A stretch of DNA of 64,000 nucleotides from GCA-003244245 sp036501085 (lineage in GTDB: Bacteria > Actinomycetota > Actinomycetes > Mycobacteriales > Pseudonocardiaceae), in assembly GCA_036501085.1 (NCBI GenBank), contig DASYAZ010000016.1, positions 10,494-74,493 of the forward strand, given 5' to 3'. Both the position numbers and the translations under genes were made by a program. Positions 46,169 through 55,331 of this stretch are shown in pieces (the first letter of the stretch is position 1; every line of letters begins with the position of its first letter). The notes under the pieces were generated by a model. The model worked only from the letters and a program-made list of their open reading frames with translations, was not told where the DNA came from and did not search any database.

Positions 46169-46891
46169 TCAAGAACGGCGAACCGAGCGCAATCCGGGAT
46201 GATCGGCGGGCAGCACCCGAACGAGGACCGCACCGCTCACCGCGACGCAGATCGCCACCAGTGGCCAGCTCAACGCCACCCGAGCCGCGCCCAATGCCAC
46301 CACCGCCCCGGCCGCCCAGAGCGGGGTGAACACCGCGATCCGAACCAGGTACTGCGCCACCCACACCCAGGACGCCAGCGAATACGCCCGGAGCAGGGCC
46401 GGGTCCTGGCGCCAGGTGGTGCGCTGGCCCAGTATCCCGCCGACAATCACCCCGAGCAGCGGCCAGCGGATCACGATGCTGACCGTCCAGACCAGGGTAC
46501 TGACCACATTGGACAGCAGTTGGGCGAGAAAGAAATCAGCCGCGCGGCCGGTGTAGAGCGCGATCAGTGCGGCGGCGCAGACCCCGAGCAGGCCCAGCAG
46601 CGCGGCGAGCGGGCGATCCCCCCGGCGCCAGCGCAGGGCAGCTACCGCGATCCCAGTAACCATCGCGGCACCCGCGCCCCAGCCCAGGGACTGGCCCGAG
46701 ATCAGCCAGGTCAGCACGAACGCGACTGCCGGAGCGGTGGCATCCAGCGCTGCCCGCCGGCCACCGAGAAGTTCGGGCAGCGAGTCAGGGCGATCCGGGC
46801 CGGGCACGCCCTCCAGGGTGCCCGATGGCTCAGATCCCGGGGAGGATCCCCCGGATGCACTCCCGAGTGCCCTCCGGGTGCCGAGTTCCAC
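46169..46891 (-). CDS. DUF3159 family membrane protein
   Basis: This is a 240-aa protein with about six membrane helices. The first 40 residues are a Ser/Pro-rich soluble tail. Features fitting DUF3159 include LLGGRRAALDATAPAVAFVLTW and GVIVGGILGQRTTWRQDP. It is probably an intramembrane actinobacterial protein of unknown role. The gene is divergent from the desaturase; an imperfect hairpin (GTGCCGAGTTCCA ... TGGAACTCGGGGCAC) spans its 5' end. Confidence 0.85.
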   Translation of the reverse strand: MELGTRRALGSASGGSSPGSEPSGTLEGVPGPDRPDSLPELLGGRRAALDATAPAVAFVLTWLISGQSLGWGAGAAMVTGIAVAALRWRRGDRPLAALLGLLGVCAAALIALYTGRAADFFLAQLLSNVVSTLVWTVSIVIRWPLLGVIVGGILGQRTTWRQDPALLRAYSLASWVWVAQYLVRIAVFTPLWAAGAVVALGAARVALSWPLVAICVAVSGAVLVRVLPADHPGLRSVRRS

Positions 46892-47047
46892 TGGAGAGCT
46901 GGCGAATCCGGGCCGGACCGCTTTCTCATGGAACTCGGGGCACCAGAGCAGGGCGGACTCCGAGCACGGTGGAAGCGGGCTCCGAATGACCCGCTGTGAA
47001 CGCTACTGTGTGGTAGGTACGCCTGTCCTACCCAGTTGAGGACCTCG

Positions 47048-47989
47048 ATGACGACGACCTCCGAGACCGCCGAGACCACCCGACTGCTGCATGAGCTCGA
47101 GCCGGTGGTCACCGAGAACCTCGACCGCCACCTGGCCACTGCCAAGGAGTGGATGCCGCACGAGTATGTGCCGTGGAGCCTGGGGCGCGATTACGCCGAT
47201 CTCGGCGGCGAGCCGTGGGATCCCGAGCAGTCCCGGCTCTCACCGATCGCCCGGACCGCACTGGAGGTCAACCTTCTCACCGAGGACAACCTGCCCAGCT
47301 ATCACCGGGAGATCGGGCGCACGTTCGGCCGGGACGGCGCGTGGGGTACCTGGGTGCACCGCTGGACCGCTGAGGAGGGCCGGCACGCGTACTGCATCCG
47401 GGACTACCTGCTGGTGACCCGTGGGGTCGATCCGGAGGAGCTGGAGCGGGCCCGGATGCAGGTGATGCAGACCGGCTACGACACCCAGGAAGCGCCGCTG
47501 CTGCGCGTCCTGGCCTACGTCTCCTTCCAGGAACTCGCCACCCGCATCTCGCACCGCAACACCGGACGCCATGCCGGGGACCCCGTCGCCGAACGCCTGC
47601 TCACCAGGGTCTCCACCGACGAGAACCTGCACATGGTCTTCTACCGCAACCTCGTCAAGGCCGCTCTCGAAGTCGCCCCCGGCCCCGCCATGCGCGCCAT
47701 CACCGACGAGGTCATCAGCTTCAACATGCCTGGCATCGTGATCCCCGGTTTCGCCCGCAAGGCAGCGCAGATCGCCAAAGCCGGTATCTACGATTTGCGG
47801 ATCCACCACGACGAGGTGATCCTGCCGCTGATCCGGCACTGGGCAGTGTTCGACCTGGAGGGTCTCGACGCCGAGGGCGAGAAGGCCCGGATCGAACTGG
47901 CCGAGTTCCTCAGCCAACTGGACCGGCAGGCCAGCCGGTTCGAGGAGCGACGCGCCCAGGCACAGGCGCGGGCCGAAGCGTCGGGGTAG
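47048..47989 (+). CDS. acyl-ACP desaturase (DesA2-like, ferritin-like di-iron)
   Basis: This is a 313-aa di-iron desaturase. The metal-binding motifs are EEGRH (in WTAEEGRHAYCIRDYL) and DENLH (in STDENLHMVFYRNL), with further Glu ligands in NLLTEDNLPSYHREI. The ATG at 47048 follows GAGGACC. It introduces a double bond in acyl-ACP for membrane lipids. The convergent gene is an acyltransferase of phospholipid synthesis, a fitting neighbour. Confidence 0.93.
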   Translation: MTTTSETAETTRLLHELEPVVTENLDRHLATAKEWMPHEYVPWSLGRDYADLGGEPWDPEQSRLSPIARTALEVNLLTEDNLPSYHREIGRTFGRDGAWGTWVHRWTAEEGRHAYCIRDYLLVTRGVDPEELERARMQVMQTGYDTQEAPLLRVLAYVSFQELATRISHRNTGRHAGDPVAERLLTRVSTDENLHMVFYRNLVKAALEVAPGPAMRAITDEVISFNMPGIVIPGFARKAAQIAKAGIYDLRIHHDEVILPLIRHWAVFDLEGLDAEGEKARIELAEFLSQLDRQASRFEERRAQAQARAEASG

Positions 47990-48011
47990 CGCCGGTCATC
48001 AACGGGGGCAA

Positions 48012-48764
48012 TCAGCCGGCCTTGCGGCGGGCCCGCTCCCACTGCTCCAGCGCATCCAGCTCGGCAGCCTGTTCCGGCGTCGGCGCGGTACCCCCGAGGT
48101 GCGCGGGCACCCACCACGGGTCATACTCAGGCGAGTCCGGGTAGCGCGCACGGGTGGCGTCGAGCAACGTGTTCATCACCGCGACCAGCGCGGCGTCGGC
48201 CGCGGCGCCGCGAGTGGGCGTCAGCGGTTCCCCGATGGTGATGCTGATCGGGATGTGCCGGGCCTCGCGGAGGGTGGGCCGGCGATCCTTGGTCCACACC
48301 CGCTGGCTGCCCCACAGCGTCACTGGGATCAGTGGGACGCCGGCCAGCCGCGCCATCCGGGTGGCACCCGACTTGAACTCCTTGAGGCAGAAGCTGCGGC
48401 TGATCGTGGCTTCCGGGAAGATCCCCACCAGCTCACCGGCCCGTAGCGCCTCCACCGCGTGCCGGAACGACGCCGCCCCCGCCGCGCGGTCGACCGGGAT
48501 GTGGTGCATGGCCCGCATCAGGGGGCCCATCACCGGGTGGGTGAACACCTCCTGCTTGGCCATGAACCGCACCAGCCGCCCCTGCTCGCGCCAGAACGGG
48601 GTGGCCGACAGCGCGAAGTCCAGAAAGCCGGTGTGGTTCACCACCACGACACCGCCACCCGTGGCCGGGACATGGTCCTGACCGGCGACGTCCAGCCGGA
48701 GATCCAGTGCCCGGAACAGGCCCGTGGCCACCCGGGCGACGCACCGATAGGGCCGATCAGTCAC
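48012..48764 (-). CDS. 1-acyl-sn-glycerol-3-phosphate acyltransferase (PlsC family)
   Basis: This is a 250-aa acyltransferase. The catalytic NHTGFLD (NHxxxD) motif is at residues 40-46, followed by the substrate block GIFPEATISR and LIPVTLWG. It acylates lysophosphatidate in membrane phospholipid synthesis. The start is a GTG at 48764. It converges on the desaturase; 22 nt separate the stops. Confidence 0.92.
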   Translation of the reverse strand: MTDRPYRCVARVATGLFRALDLRLDVAGQDHVPATGGGVVVVNHTGFLDFALSATPFWREQGRLVRFMAKQEVFTHPVMGPLMRAMHHIPVDRAAGAASFRHAVEALRAGELVGIFPEATISRSFCLKEFKSGATRMARLAGVPLIPVTLWGSQRVWTKDRRPTLREARHIPISITIGEPLTPTRGAAADAALVAVMNTLLDATRARYPDSPEYDPWWVPAHLGGTAPTPEQAAELDALEQWERARRKAG

Positions 48765-48836
48765 CCGCCCACGCTATCGGGCGCAGAGGGCCCGCACCTC
48801 GGCGACCGCGGAGGGCTGACCGGGCTCGCACCGGTC

Positions 48837-49301
48837 CTACCGGTCGTCCTGAGACACGAGGAATTGCGGCGTCACGAACCAGAGCAGTATGAATCCCAAT
48901 CCGGCGATGCCGCCGAGTACTAGCGCCCACCTATCGTCAAGGACGACGTCTACGATTAGCGTGAGTGTCGCGGTCATGGAACCTGCAAGGCAGGCAAGTC
49001 CGCCCAGTGCCATCCGACTGGAGGCCTGGATGATGGTGACTCGCCGCTGTTGACGAAAGAGAATACGGTGCCACGCAGCAGTGGCGGTGAGTAACCCGGT
49101 TGCGGCCACAGCAAGCAGGACTGCCGTCAGGTGCAGTCCGTGGACCAGCCTGCCTGCCGATTGATAGCGGTCAGTGAAGACCACCGTGAGAAGGAACCCG
49201 AAAAGTATTTGTATGCCCCCTTGAGCCACCCGTAATTCTTGTAGCAGTTCAGCGAAGTTACGAGTCAACCGGGCCGATTCGGATTCCTGTGGTGCACTCA
49301 T
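48837..49301 (-). CDS. DUF6328-like small membrane protein
   Basis: This is a 154-aa protein with four predicted membrane helices after a short soluble N-terminus (FAELLQELRVAQGGIQILFGF). I match it to the DUF6328 type by this opening and helix count, with moderate certainty. ATG 49301 follows GAGGAGGAGA. The longer frame upstream overlaps the divergent methyltransferase and is rejected. Function unknown. Confidence 0.78.
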   Translation of the reverse strand: MSAPQESESARLTRNFAELLQELRVAQGGIQILFGFLLTVVFTDRYQSAGRLVHGLHLTAVLLAVAATGLLTATAAWHRILFRQQRRVTIIQASSRMALGGLACLAGSMTATLTLIVDVVLDDRWALVLGGIAGLGFILLWFVTPQFLVSQDDR

Positions 49302-49406
49302 TGTCTCCTCCTCGGCTGAGCGCTCGGGCAGTTCGGGCACGCCGTCGCGTTCCATCTTGCTGCCGAGGGGTCTACGGCCGGCGGAGATATTTGGCAAGCT
49401 GGCCGG

Positions 49407-50216
49407 GTGCCGGATCAGCGAGACACCTACACCCACGGTCATCACGACAGCGTATTGCGATCGCACCGGTGGCGGACGGTGTCCAACTCCGCAGCGTACC
49501 TGGTCCCACACCTGCACCCGGACCAGCGGATTCTGGATGTGGGCTGCGGCCCCGGCACCATCACCATGGACCTGGCCCGGACAGTCGCGCCCGGCCAGGT
49601 GGTGGGCATCGACAACGAGCCGGCGCCACTGGAATGGGCGCGCACCGAGGCCGCCGCGCAGGATGTGGCCAACGTGTCCTTCGTGACAGGTGAGATCTAC
49701 CGGCTGGAGTTCCCGGATGGCGCGTTCGACGTCGTCCACGCGCATCAGGTATTGCAGCATCTGACCCAGCCGGTCGCCGCTTTCCGCGAGATGCGCCGGG
49801 TGTGCAGGCCGGGCGGGATCGTGGCCGCCCGGGACGCCGACTACGCGGCGATGGCCTGGTACCCAGGCGACGCGCGGCTGGACCGCTGGCTGGAGCTGTA
49901 CCGGCGTATCGCGCGCAGCAACCGGGCCGAACCCGACGCCGGGCGGCGGTTGCTGGCCTGGGCGCAAGCCGCCGGTTTCGCCGAGATCACCAGCTCAGCC
50001 GGCGTCTGGTGTTACGCCACACCGGAGGAACACGCCTGGTGGGGTGGCCTGTGGGCGGACCGGATCACCCACTCCGCCCTCGCCACCCAAGCCCTGGACC
50101 GCCACCTGGCCACCCGAGAGGACCTGAACGACATGGCGCAGGCCTGGCACCACTGGTCCAACCAGGACGACGGATGGTTCGCCGTCCTCCACGGCGAGGT
50201 CCTGTGCCACACCTGA
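49407..50216 (+). CDS. class I SAM-dependent methyltransferase (UbiE-like)
   Basis: This is a 269-aa methyltransferase with motif I ILDVGCGPGTITMDLARTV, then VVGIDNEPAPLEWAR, and motif IV FDVVHAHQVLQHL. The C-terminal part is Trp-rich. The GTG at 49407 lies in a weak ribosome-binding context. It is divergent from the small membrane protein. The substrate is unknown. Confidence 0.88.
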   Translation: MPDQRDTYTHGHHDSVLRSHRWRTVSNSAAYLVPHLHPDQRILDVGCGPGTITMDLARTVAPGQVVGIDNEPAPLEWARTEAAAQDVANVSFVTGEIYRLEFPDGAFDVVHAHQVLQHLTQPVAAFREMRRVCRPGGIVAARDADYAAMAWYPGDARLDRWLELYRRIARSNRAEPDAGRRLLAWAQAAGFAEITSSAGVWCYATPEEHAWWGGLWADRITHSALATQALDRHLATREDLNDMAQAWHHWSNQDDGWFAVLHGEVLCHT

Positions 50217-50529
50217 ATCCCTCCGCACACAGCACCTCGACACGCCCGCCTGGATGAGGGCTCCCGCCGACCAAAACTTCCAGCAGCTCACTGAGCGAGG
50301 GACCGCGGCTGCTACAGCCCGACCCCAAAGACAAGTCCTATCGCTAACACTACACACTGAATCAACCATCTAGGCATGAGCGGATAGCGGCACTCCAGTG
50401 TCCAGAACGGGTTGCTCCCGCGCTACTTTGGTTGACGCCGCCGGGGTCACCAGTAACGCAACAAACAATACTCCGCGCCTAGTTTACGATATGCTAGAAT
50501 AAATCATCTACCCAGTATTCGGAGCACGC
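50217..50529. other. 313-nt gap opening a lower-GC island
   Basis: There is no gene in this stretch. The last 100 nt are distinctly AT-richer than the flanks, with a TATGCTAGAAT-type -10-like patch before 50530. It marks the left border of the island that extends to about 52.9 kb. Confidence 0.5.
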
Positions 50530-51147
50530 ATGTCACGACAGTCAGTAGTTGTTCAAATAGTCGAGCATATCTCGAAACAGATTGAGTCGGGGGGTTCACA
50601 TCTGAGAGCGTGCCTGTCGGCCTTTTGCGAAGCAAAACCGAATCCCCGGGCGGTGTTAGATCACTTAACGGGTCTCAACGCCAGCGACCAACAGGCCCTC
50701 TTCGACGGATCACATGAGACTACAACTCATTATAAATGGCTTCTCTATCGACAGTATTCACCTTGGTTCACCCTATGGCTGCACGAGTACAAGCCGCGCC
50801 ATTTGCAGCGGCTCGGGTACGCGCAAGTTCCACATAATCACCGGTACGACATTTCGTCAGTCATCCTAGCTGGCGGCTATGTCGCCAGCGCTTGGCAGCT
50901 CCTCGAGGACAACACAGTAGCGGCTACTCACGCGACACAGTTCCGCTTCGGCGACGTCATACAACTAAAGCATAATGAAATTCACAGCCTGGACAAGATC
51001 ACGGAAGGCACGATAACATTAGTCGCGGAAGGCCATCGTATCAAGGGTGTCAGCCAGGCGTACTATCCAGGCCAGTCGCAGCCGCGACAATTCCCGGACT
51101 TCCCCCAACGGTGGCCGGAACTTGTCAGCCAGCTTGATCGTCACTAG
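50530..51147 (+). CDS. cupin-like protein of lower-GC island
   Basis: This is a 205-aa protein. The middle fits a small cupin barrel: HNHRYDISSVILAGGY gives the first metal-type histidines, and LKHNEIHSL the second histidine region. The N-terminal 80 residues are helical. It resembles cysteine dioxygenase-like or uncharacterised cupins, but I cannot assign a reaction. ATG 50530 follows CGGAG. Its 3' end overlaps the convergent HD gene by 23 nt. Confidence 0.7.
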   Translation: MSRQSVVVQIVEHISKQIESGGSHLRACLSAFCEAKPNPRAVLDHLTGLNASDQQALFDGSHETTTHYKWLLYRQYSPWFTLWLHEYKPRHLQRLGYAQVPHNHRYDISSVILAGGYVASAWQLLEDNTVAATHATQFRFGDVIQLKHNEIHSLDKITEGTITLVAEGHRIKGVSQAYYPGQSQPRQFPDFPQRWPELVSQLDRH

Positions 51148-51856
51148 ACTCAAGGGTCCTCACCAGAGCCTGCACTTCTGGCGAAGCAAGCGAGACATTA
51201 ATACATTCCCATAGGTGTAGGTTGGCATTTGCCCACTCCTCGTATCGACGTCGCGTCTCTTCGTCATAGAAGTAGATGCCTCTATCACGAAGTCGCACCT
51301 GGTCACGAAGGATCCGATCACACAATTCACGAATACTCTGACCTGTCTCCTCCATGTACTTATGTGCGAGAAGTACGGGAGTTATCGGCAGAGCCTTGAA
51401 CAAGGTATCGGCATCGCTTAGCGCCTGCGCCTCTAGGCACGCGTGTTCGTCACGCGACTCTGTCTCCGCCTCAGAGATGACTTGCTCAATGCGGTCAACT
51501 AGCCATTCGCTTATACCAAGATCACCCAAGAGCTGTGCGCGCATCTGGCAAGCGACAGTAGCGCGCGAATTCCGCTGCAGCATGTAGTTCAGATCATGCA
51601 ACAGTGCAGCTGCCTCGACAATCGTTACGTCAGCATTGTTCTTCAGCGCGAGGCTTACCGCCTTTGTCCGAACAAACTCGACGTGATGCCAACCATGAAA
51701 GGGCAATCCGGAAGCGAATTCCTGATACTGCCGCCGAACGGCGTGTTCGATCCGGCGAAGGGTCGCGGCCGTCAGCCCAATGCTGTCTCCAGAGAAGTCC
51801 ACGTCGTCAATATCCGAGCGTTCGTAGGAACTCGCGGAGGCTTTTGCCGTATACAT
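51125..51856 (-). CDS. HD-domain phosphohydrolase-like protein
   Basis: This is a 243-aa helical protein of the HD superfamily. Metal-binding residues are likely His in FHGWHHVEFV, the HD pair in ALLHDLNYM and Asp in LSDADTLF. Such proteins hydrolyse nucleotides or phosphate esters and are common in signalling and defence loci. Its 5' end overlaps the upstream gene by about 50 nt, so the start may be later, near 51804. It is third in a minus-strand island operon. Confidence 0.75.
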   Translation of the reverse strand: MYTAKASASSYERSDIDDVDFSGDSIGLTAATLRRIEHAVRRQYQEFASGLPFHGWHHVEFVRTKAVSLALKNNADVTIVEAAALLHDLNYMLQRNSRATVACQMRAQLLGDLGISEWLVDRIEQVISEAETESRDEHACLEAQALSDADTLFKALPITPVLLAHKYMEETGQSIRELCDRILRDQVRLRDRGIYFYDEETRRRYEEWANANLHLWECINVSLASPEVQALVRTLESSDDQAG

Positions 51857-52205
51857 CGTAGCTGGCCCTCATCTTGGTCAGGTCACCGGCGTCAAACCTC
51901 TTGCCTGTGAGTGTTGTTAGATGCGCAAGCAGGTCGACATCTGCGTGCCGAGACTCGAAGCTTACCTTCCTCTCTGAAACCTCAAATCTCCGGGTCATCT
52001 CCTCCCGTAGTACCAGATAACACATCGACTCGCTACTAAATTGGACAGACTCTGGCATCTCCTTGCCAGCAGATTGCGGGCCATGGTACCAGGAAAGGAA
52101 CACGGCATTGTCGGTTAGCTCCATCCGGTAAACGACCGTGTCGTTGGTGTAGACGATGTGAACCGGACACGACGTTCTGAAATCAAACAGAGAAACGATG
52201 GTCAT
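51807..52205 (-). CDS. hypothetical protein of lower-GC island, 132 aa
   Basis: I do not recognise this protein. It is soluble, with beta segments in the first half (PVHIVYTNDTVVYRMELTD) and a helical C-terminus (LLAHLTTLTGKRFDAGDLTKM). It starts two bases after the stop of the upstream membrane gene and overlaps the HD gene, so the three may form one unit. No catalytic motif is seen. Confidence 0.65.
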   Translation of the reverse strand: MTIVSLFDFRTSCPVHIVYTNDTVVYRMELTDNAVFLSWYHGPQSAGKEMPESVQFSSESMCYLVLREEMTRRFEVSERKVSFESRHADVDLLAHLTTLTGKRFDAGDLTKMRASYDVYGKSLREFLRTLGY

Positions 52206-52207
52206 CT

Positions 52208-52829
52208 CTACTCTTTTCGGAAACGCTCATCAATTTGAGCCAACGTCAATCCTGACGAGCTTGCCCACTTTTCACGATCTGCCGCGCGTCGTATAATCGA
52301 AGAATCCAAGCCTGGATCGATCATGCTTACTCGGACCGCACTAGGGCATCTGGGCACCATTCGTAGTCGTGCTGCCACATACCTGGCACTGGGGACCATA
52401 AAAGTCATAGACTGGGCTGCCGTTGAGGCTCTCCATGAGCGCCTGATTGAATGCCACGCCGAAGGTCTGCGATGCTGGATACTCTGCAACCGGCAGATAA
52501 CGCGGATGCAATTCCCCGATCCTCTTGAAAACCTCTTCCCCTTGGCGCTGCAATGTTTCATCAAGTGCATCGCGCTGGTTGCGGTCGAGTACCCAAGTGG
52601 CGAAAGCGGCAAATACGAGGGCGAAAAGCGCGGACGCGATCAAGTTGAGACCGAGAGCAAAACGCGCCTCAGAGGATCCGATGTCGCCGTTGCCGATGAC
52701 GAGCACAAGTCCGATCAATAAAGCGACAACGACGGCGAATGCTGTCGCGTAGAGTGATAGCCAGCGGCGAGCCCACACTGCGGGGGCTTCGCTGCGATCG
52801 CTGTTCGGTCGCGACGTTTTCCTCCTCAT
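52208..52829 (-). pseudogene. two-TM protein with cytoplasmic domain, split by a single-base frameshift
   Basis: The minus-strand frame from ATG 52829 (after AAGGTGG) encodes two membrane helices (YATAFAVVVALLIGLVLVI and LIASALFALVFAAFATWVL) and part of a soluble domain up to DFYGP, then goes off into junk and stops. Another frame supplies the continuation SARYVAARL...RVSMIDPG...ADREKW to the stop at 52208. Removing one base from the GGGG run at 52391-52394 joins them to a coherent protein of about 206 aa. The soluble domain may sense or bind a ligand; I cannot name it. Confidence 0.65.
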
Positions 52830-53021
52830 CGGCACCACCTTGTCCTTGTCAGGCTTGCAATGCTATCGACGACGGCCGCAGAGGTCGTTCCGGCTCTTGT
52901 GGACGTTCGGAGTGGGTCCACTGAGTTCTGCCGGGACGGGCACGTGGGCGGTCCGCCAAGAGCACCACGTACCGTCCGAGACTGCGCTCGGGATGGGGCG
53001 GCCCCGACCGGCCGCCCCCAT

Positions 53022-53085
53022 CCCGACATGGAGACATATCGGGGTATACGAGGGCCGTTTGACCCCGATATGTCTCCATGTCGGG
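53022..53085. repeat. dispersed hairpin repeat, copy 2 (terminator of sensor kinase gene)
   Basis: Arms 53022-53045 and 53062-53085 are perfect 24-bp complements with a 16-nt loop. The left arm is identical to 33806-33829. It lies 8 nt from the sensor kinase stop and probably ends that transcript. A second hairpin (GGGATGGGGCGGCC-type arms) lies immediately to its left at about 52990-53024. Confidence 0.85.
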
Positions 53086-53093
53086 GAAAGGGG

Positions 53094-54113
53094 TTAGTCG
53101 GGGGCGAGGGGGAGGAGGACTTCGAAGCGGCAGCCGGGGCCGTGGTTGGTGGCTGCGACCCGGCCGCAGTGGGCTTCGACCAGGCCTTTCGTGATGGCTA
53201 GGCCCAGGCCGGCACCGGATTCACCGGCAGGCACCGGAGTGCGTGCGGCGTTGCCGCGGTAGCCGATGTCGAAGACCCGGTCCAGGTCGGTCTCCGGAAT
53301 GCCACCACACCCGTCATCGACCCGCAGCCAGGCCTGCCCGTCGCGAGCTCCCGCCGCAACCACCACGGTGCCATCCGGCGGCGTGTGCCGGATGGCGTTG
53401 GACAGCAGGTTGCGCACCACCCGGGCCAGCTCGGGGTCGCTACCCTGGACCACCGGCCAGTCGCTGCCGGCATCGGCCTGCAGCCGGACACCCTTATGCG
53501 CGGCGGTGGCCGCTTCGGCGGCCACCGCCTCGGAGACGACCTCGCCCAGCGGGATTGCGGACAGCGTCAGTTGCAGCGCCCCGGAGCTGATCCGGGAGAG
53601 CTGGAACAGATCGTCGACCATGCCGCTGAGCCGCTGGGTCTGCTGCCCGATGCGGTGCGCGTAGGTAGCCACCTCGGCCGGGTCGGTCACGACGCGGTCA
53701 GCCAGCGCCTCGGTCATCGCGCGGATCCCGGCCAGCGGGGTGCGCAGGTCGTGGCTGATCCAGGCGACCAGCTCGCGCCGGGCCGCTTCGGCCGCCCGAT
53801 CCCGGGCGTGGGCTTCCCGCTGCCAGGTCACCTCCTGCGCGATGGCGCGCCCCAGCAACAGCCCGGCCGGCACGGTCACCGCGGCGACCGCGGCGGCCAC
53901 CGCGAGCTCGGTGGTCAGCACCGGTCCGAACATCCACCCGTTGACCCCGAGCACCCCGGCCAGGGTCGCGACCACCGGCACGAGCACCAGCACGGTCACC
54001 GCCGCAGTGATCGAGTACCGGCGCATGCGGTGCAGCAGCAGCGCGCCGAGCAGCGCCACCGGCAGGGTGCACAGCAGCGCGACCAGGCCGACGTGGCGCA
54101 GTTCGTCGAGCAC
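53094..54113 (-). CDS. two-component sensor histidine kinase
   Basis: This is a 339-aa membrane kinase: two N-terminal membrane helices, a HAMP-like linker, the DHp histidine in AWISHDLRTPLAGIRAM, an N-box VVRNLLSNAIRHT, then the D/G boxes VDDGCGGIPE and GAGLGLAI. GTG 54113 is chosen because GAGGAG sits 7 nt upstream; a GTG at 54122 is an alternative. It pairs with the response regulator immediately upstream in the operon. The signal may relate to the redox or membrane enzyme upstream. Confidence 0.92.
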   Translation of the reverse strand: MLDELRHVGLVALLCTLPVALLGALLLHRMRRYSITAAVTVLVLVPVVATLAGVLGVNGWMFGPVLTTELAVAAAVAAVTVPAGLLLGRAIAQEVTWQREAHARDRAAEAARRELVAWISHDLRTPLAGIRAMTEALADRVVTDPAEVATYAHRIGQQTQRLSGMVDDLFQLSRISSGALQLTLSAIPLGEVVSEAVAAEAATAAHKGVRLQADAGSDWPVVQGSDPELARVVRNLLSNAIRHTPPDGTVVVAAGARDGQAWLRVDDGCGGIPETDLDRVFDIGYRGNAARTPVPAGESGAGLGLAITKGLVEAHCGRVAATNHGPGCRFEVLLPLAPD

Positions 54114-54126
54114 CGCGCTCACTCCT

Positions 54127-54867
54127 CTATCTGATTGCCGGCTCAGCCGGCGGCATCTGATTTGCCGGCTCAGCCGGCGCGCGGTCGTAGCGGTAGCCCA
54201 CTCCCCACACCGTGGCGATCCGCCGGGGTGCGGTGGCGTCGACCTCCACCTTCTCCCGTAACCGCCGCACATGCACGGTCACCGTGGAGTGGTCTCCGAA
54301 GGTCCAGCCCCACACCTGCTCCAGCAGTTCGCTGCGGGTGAAGGCCCGGTCCGGGTGCTGGATGAGGAAGGCCAGCAGGTCGAACTCCCGCACGGTGAGC
54401 GCCAGCTCCCGGCCGCCCCACACGGCGCGACGGCCGGCGATATCGACTACCAGATCACCGTCGATGACCGGCGGTACCTGGATCACCGGCTGCGCAGACC
54501 GGGCCCGGCGGAGCACCGATCCCACCCGCAGCACCAGCTCCCGGGGGCTGAACGGTTTGGTGATGTAGTCATCGGCACCCATTTCCAGCCCGAGGATGCG
54601 GTCCTCCTCCTCGCCCAGCGCGGTGAGCATCACCACCGGTACCGGGCCCGCGGCCCGTAACTGCCGGCACACCTCCAGCCCGGGCAGCCCGGGCAGCATG
54701 AGATCGAGTACCACCAGGTCGGGCGGGGTCGCCTCAGCCGCGCGCAGCGCCTGCTCACCGTCGCCGGCCACCGTGACCCGGTAACCGGCACGGCCGAGGT
54801 ACCGACTGACCACGTCGCGCACCAGCACGTCGTCGTCGACGACCAGCACCGCCCCGGCCGCGCTCAC
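54127..54867 (-). CDS. OmpR/PhoB-type response regulator
   Basis: This is a 246-aa regulator. The receiver domain has the DDD acid cluster (VVDDDVLVRDV), the phospho-acceptor Asp in LVVLDLMLPGLPG and Lys in ADDYITKPFS. The C-terminal winged helix is clear (LTVREFDLLAFLIQHPDRAF, DHSTVTVHVRRLREKV). The GTG at 54867 overlaps the upstream stop. The last 15 or so residues come from a tandem DNA repeat. Its partner kinase follows. Confidence 0.94.
   Translation of the reverse strand: MSAAGAVLVVDDDVLVRDVVSRYLGRAGYRVTVAGDGEQALRAAEATPPDLVVLDLMLPGLPGLEVCRQLRAAGPVPVVMLTALGEEEDRILGLEMGADDYITKPFSPRELVLRVGSVLRRARSAQPVIQVPPVIDGDLVVDIAGRRAVWGGRELALTVREFDLLAFLIQHPDRAFTRSELLEQVWGWTFGDHSTVTVHVRRLREKVEVDATAPRRIATVWGVGYRYDRAPAEPANQMPPAEPAIR
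54129..54179. repeat. 24/25-nt tandem direct repeat at the response-regulator stop
   Basis: 54129-54152 and 54155-54179 are the same sequence apart from one extra T; each copy contains the palindrome GCCGGCTCAGCCGGC. The duplication forms the C-terminal tail and stop of the response regulator gene and lies just before the kinase start. Confidence 0.75.
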
Positions 54868-55331
54868 CGGGCACCGCGCGGAGCGGAACTGGCGTGCGCC
54901 ATGGTCGCCCGCACCGTCAGGATGACAGCGGAGATCACGAAGAGCGTCGCGGTCACGGCCAGCCAGCGGGGCAGGAACGGTTGCGCCGACAAGCCGGAGG
55001 CCGTGTGGTACGAGGCCGAGGACAGTTGCAGGATCAGCGGGGACCAGACCAGCAACAGCAATCCGGAGATCACCGCGGGCACCCGCAGGTAGTTCAGCCA
55101 CGGCACGCCGGCCACGGTAGCCAGCTCGGGGTGGCGGCGCAGCAGCAGCACCAGCGCGGCGTCCACCCCGGCGTACAGCGGGAAGAGCACGAGGTCGTGG
55201 ACGACAGCACTGCCGACGAACCAGGCACCGGTCCCGATCGGGTGGCCGGCCAGCAACCGGAATCCGGCGTAGCCGGCGAGGAGGAAACTGGCCAGCAGCG
55301 CGAGCAGTTGGGTGATCTCGCGGCGGGTCAC
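54864..55331 (-). CDS. small multi-helix membrane protein of the molybdo-oxidoreductase operon
   Basis: This is a 155-aa protein with four predicted membrane helices and a short cytoplasmic tail. I do not recognise a named family. GTG 55331 overlaps the molybdo-oxidoreductase stop (GTGA), and its own stop overlaps the response regulator start, so the operon is strictly coupled. It may be a membrane partner or anchor of the oxidoreductase. Confidence 0.78.
   Translation of the reverse strand: MTRREITQLLALLASFLLAGYAGFRLLAGHPIGTGAWFVGSAVVHDLVLFPLYAGVDAALVLLLRRHPELATVAGVPWLNYLRVPAVISGLLLLVWSPLILQLSSASYHTASGLSAQPFLPRWLAVTATLFVISAVILTVRATMAHASSAPRGAR

Noticed and set aside
46860..46935. Hairpin upstream of the desaturase (GTGCCGAGTTCCA with a near-complement)
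   Set aside because: It is imperfect and overlaps the DUF3159 coding start, so I do not call a regulatory element.
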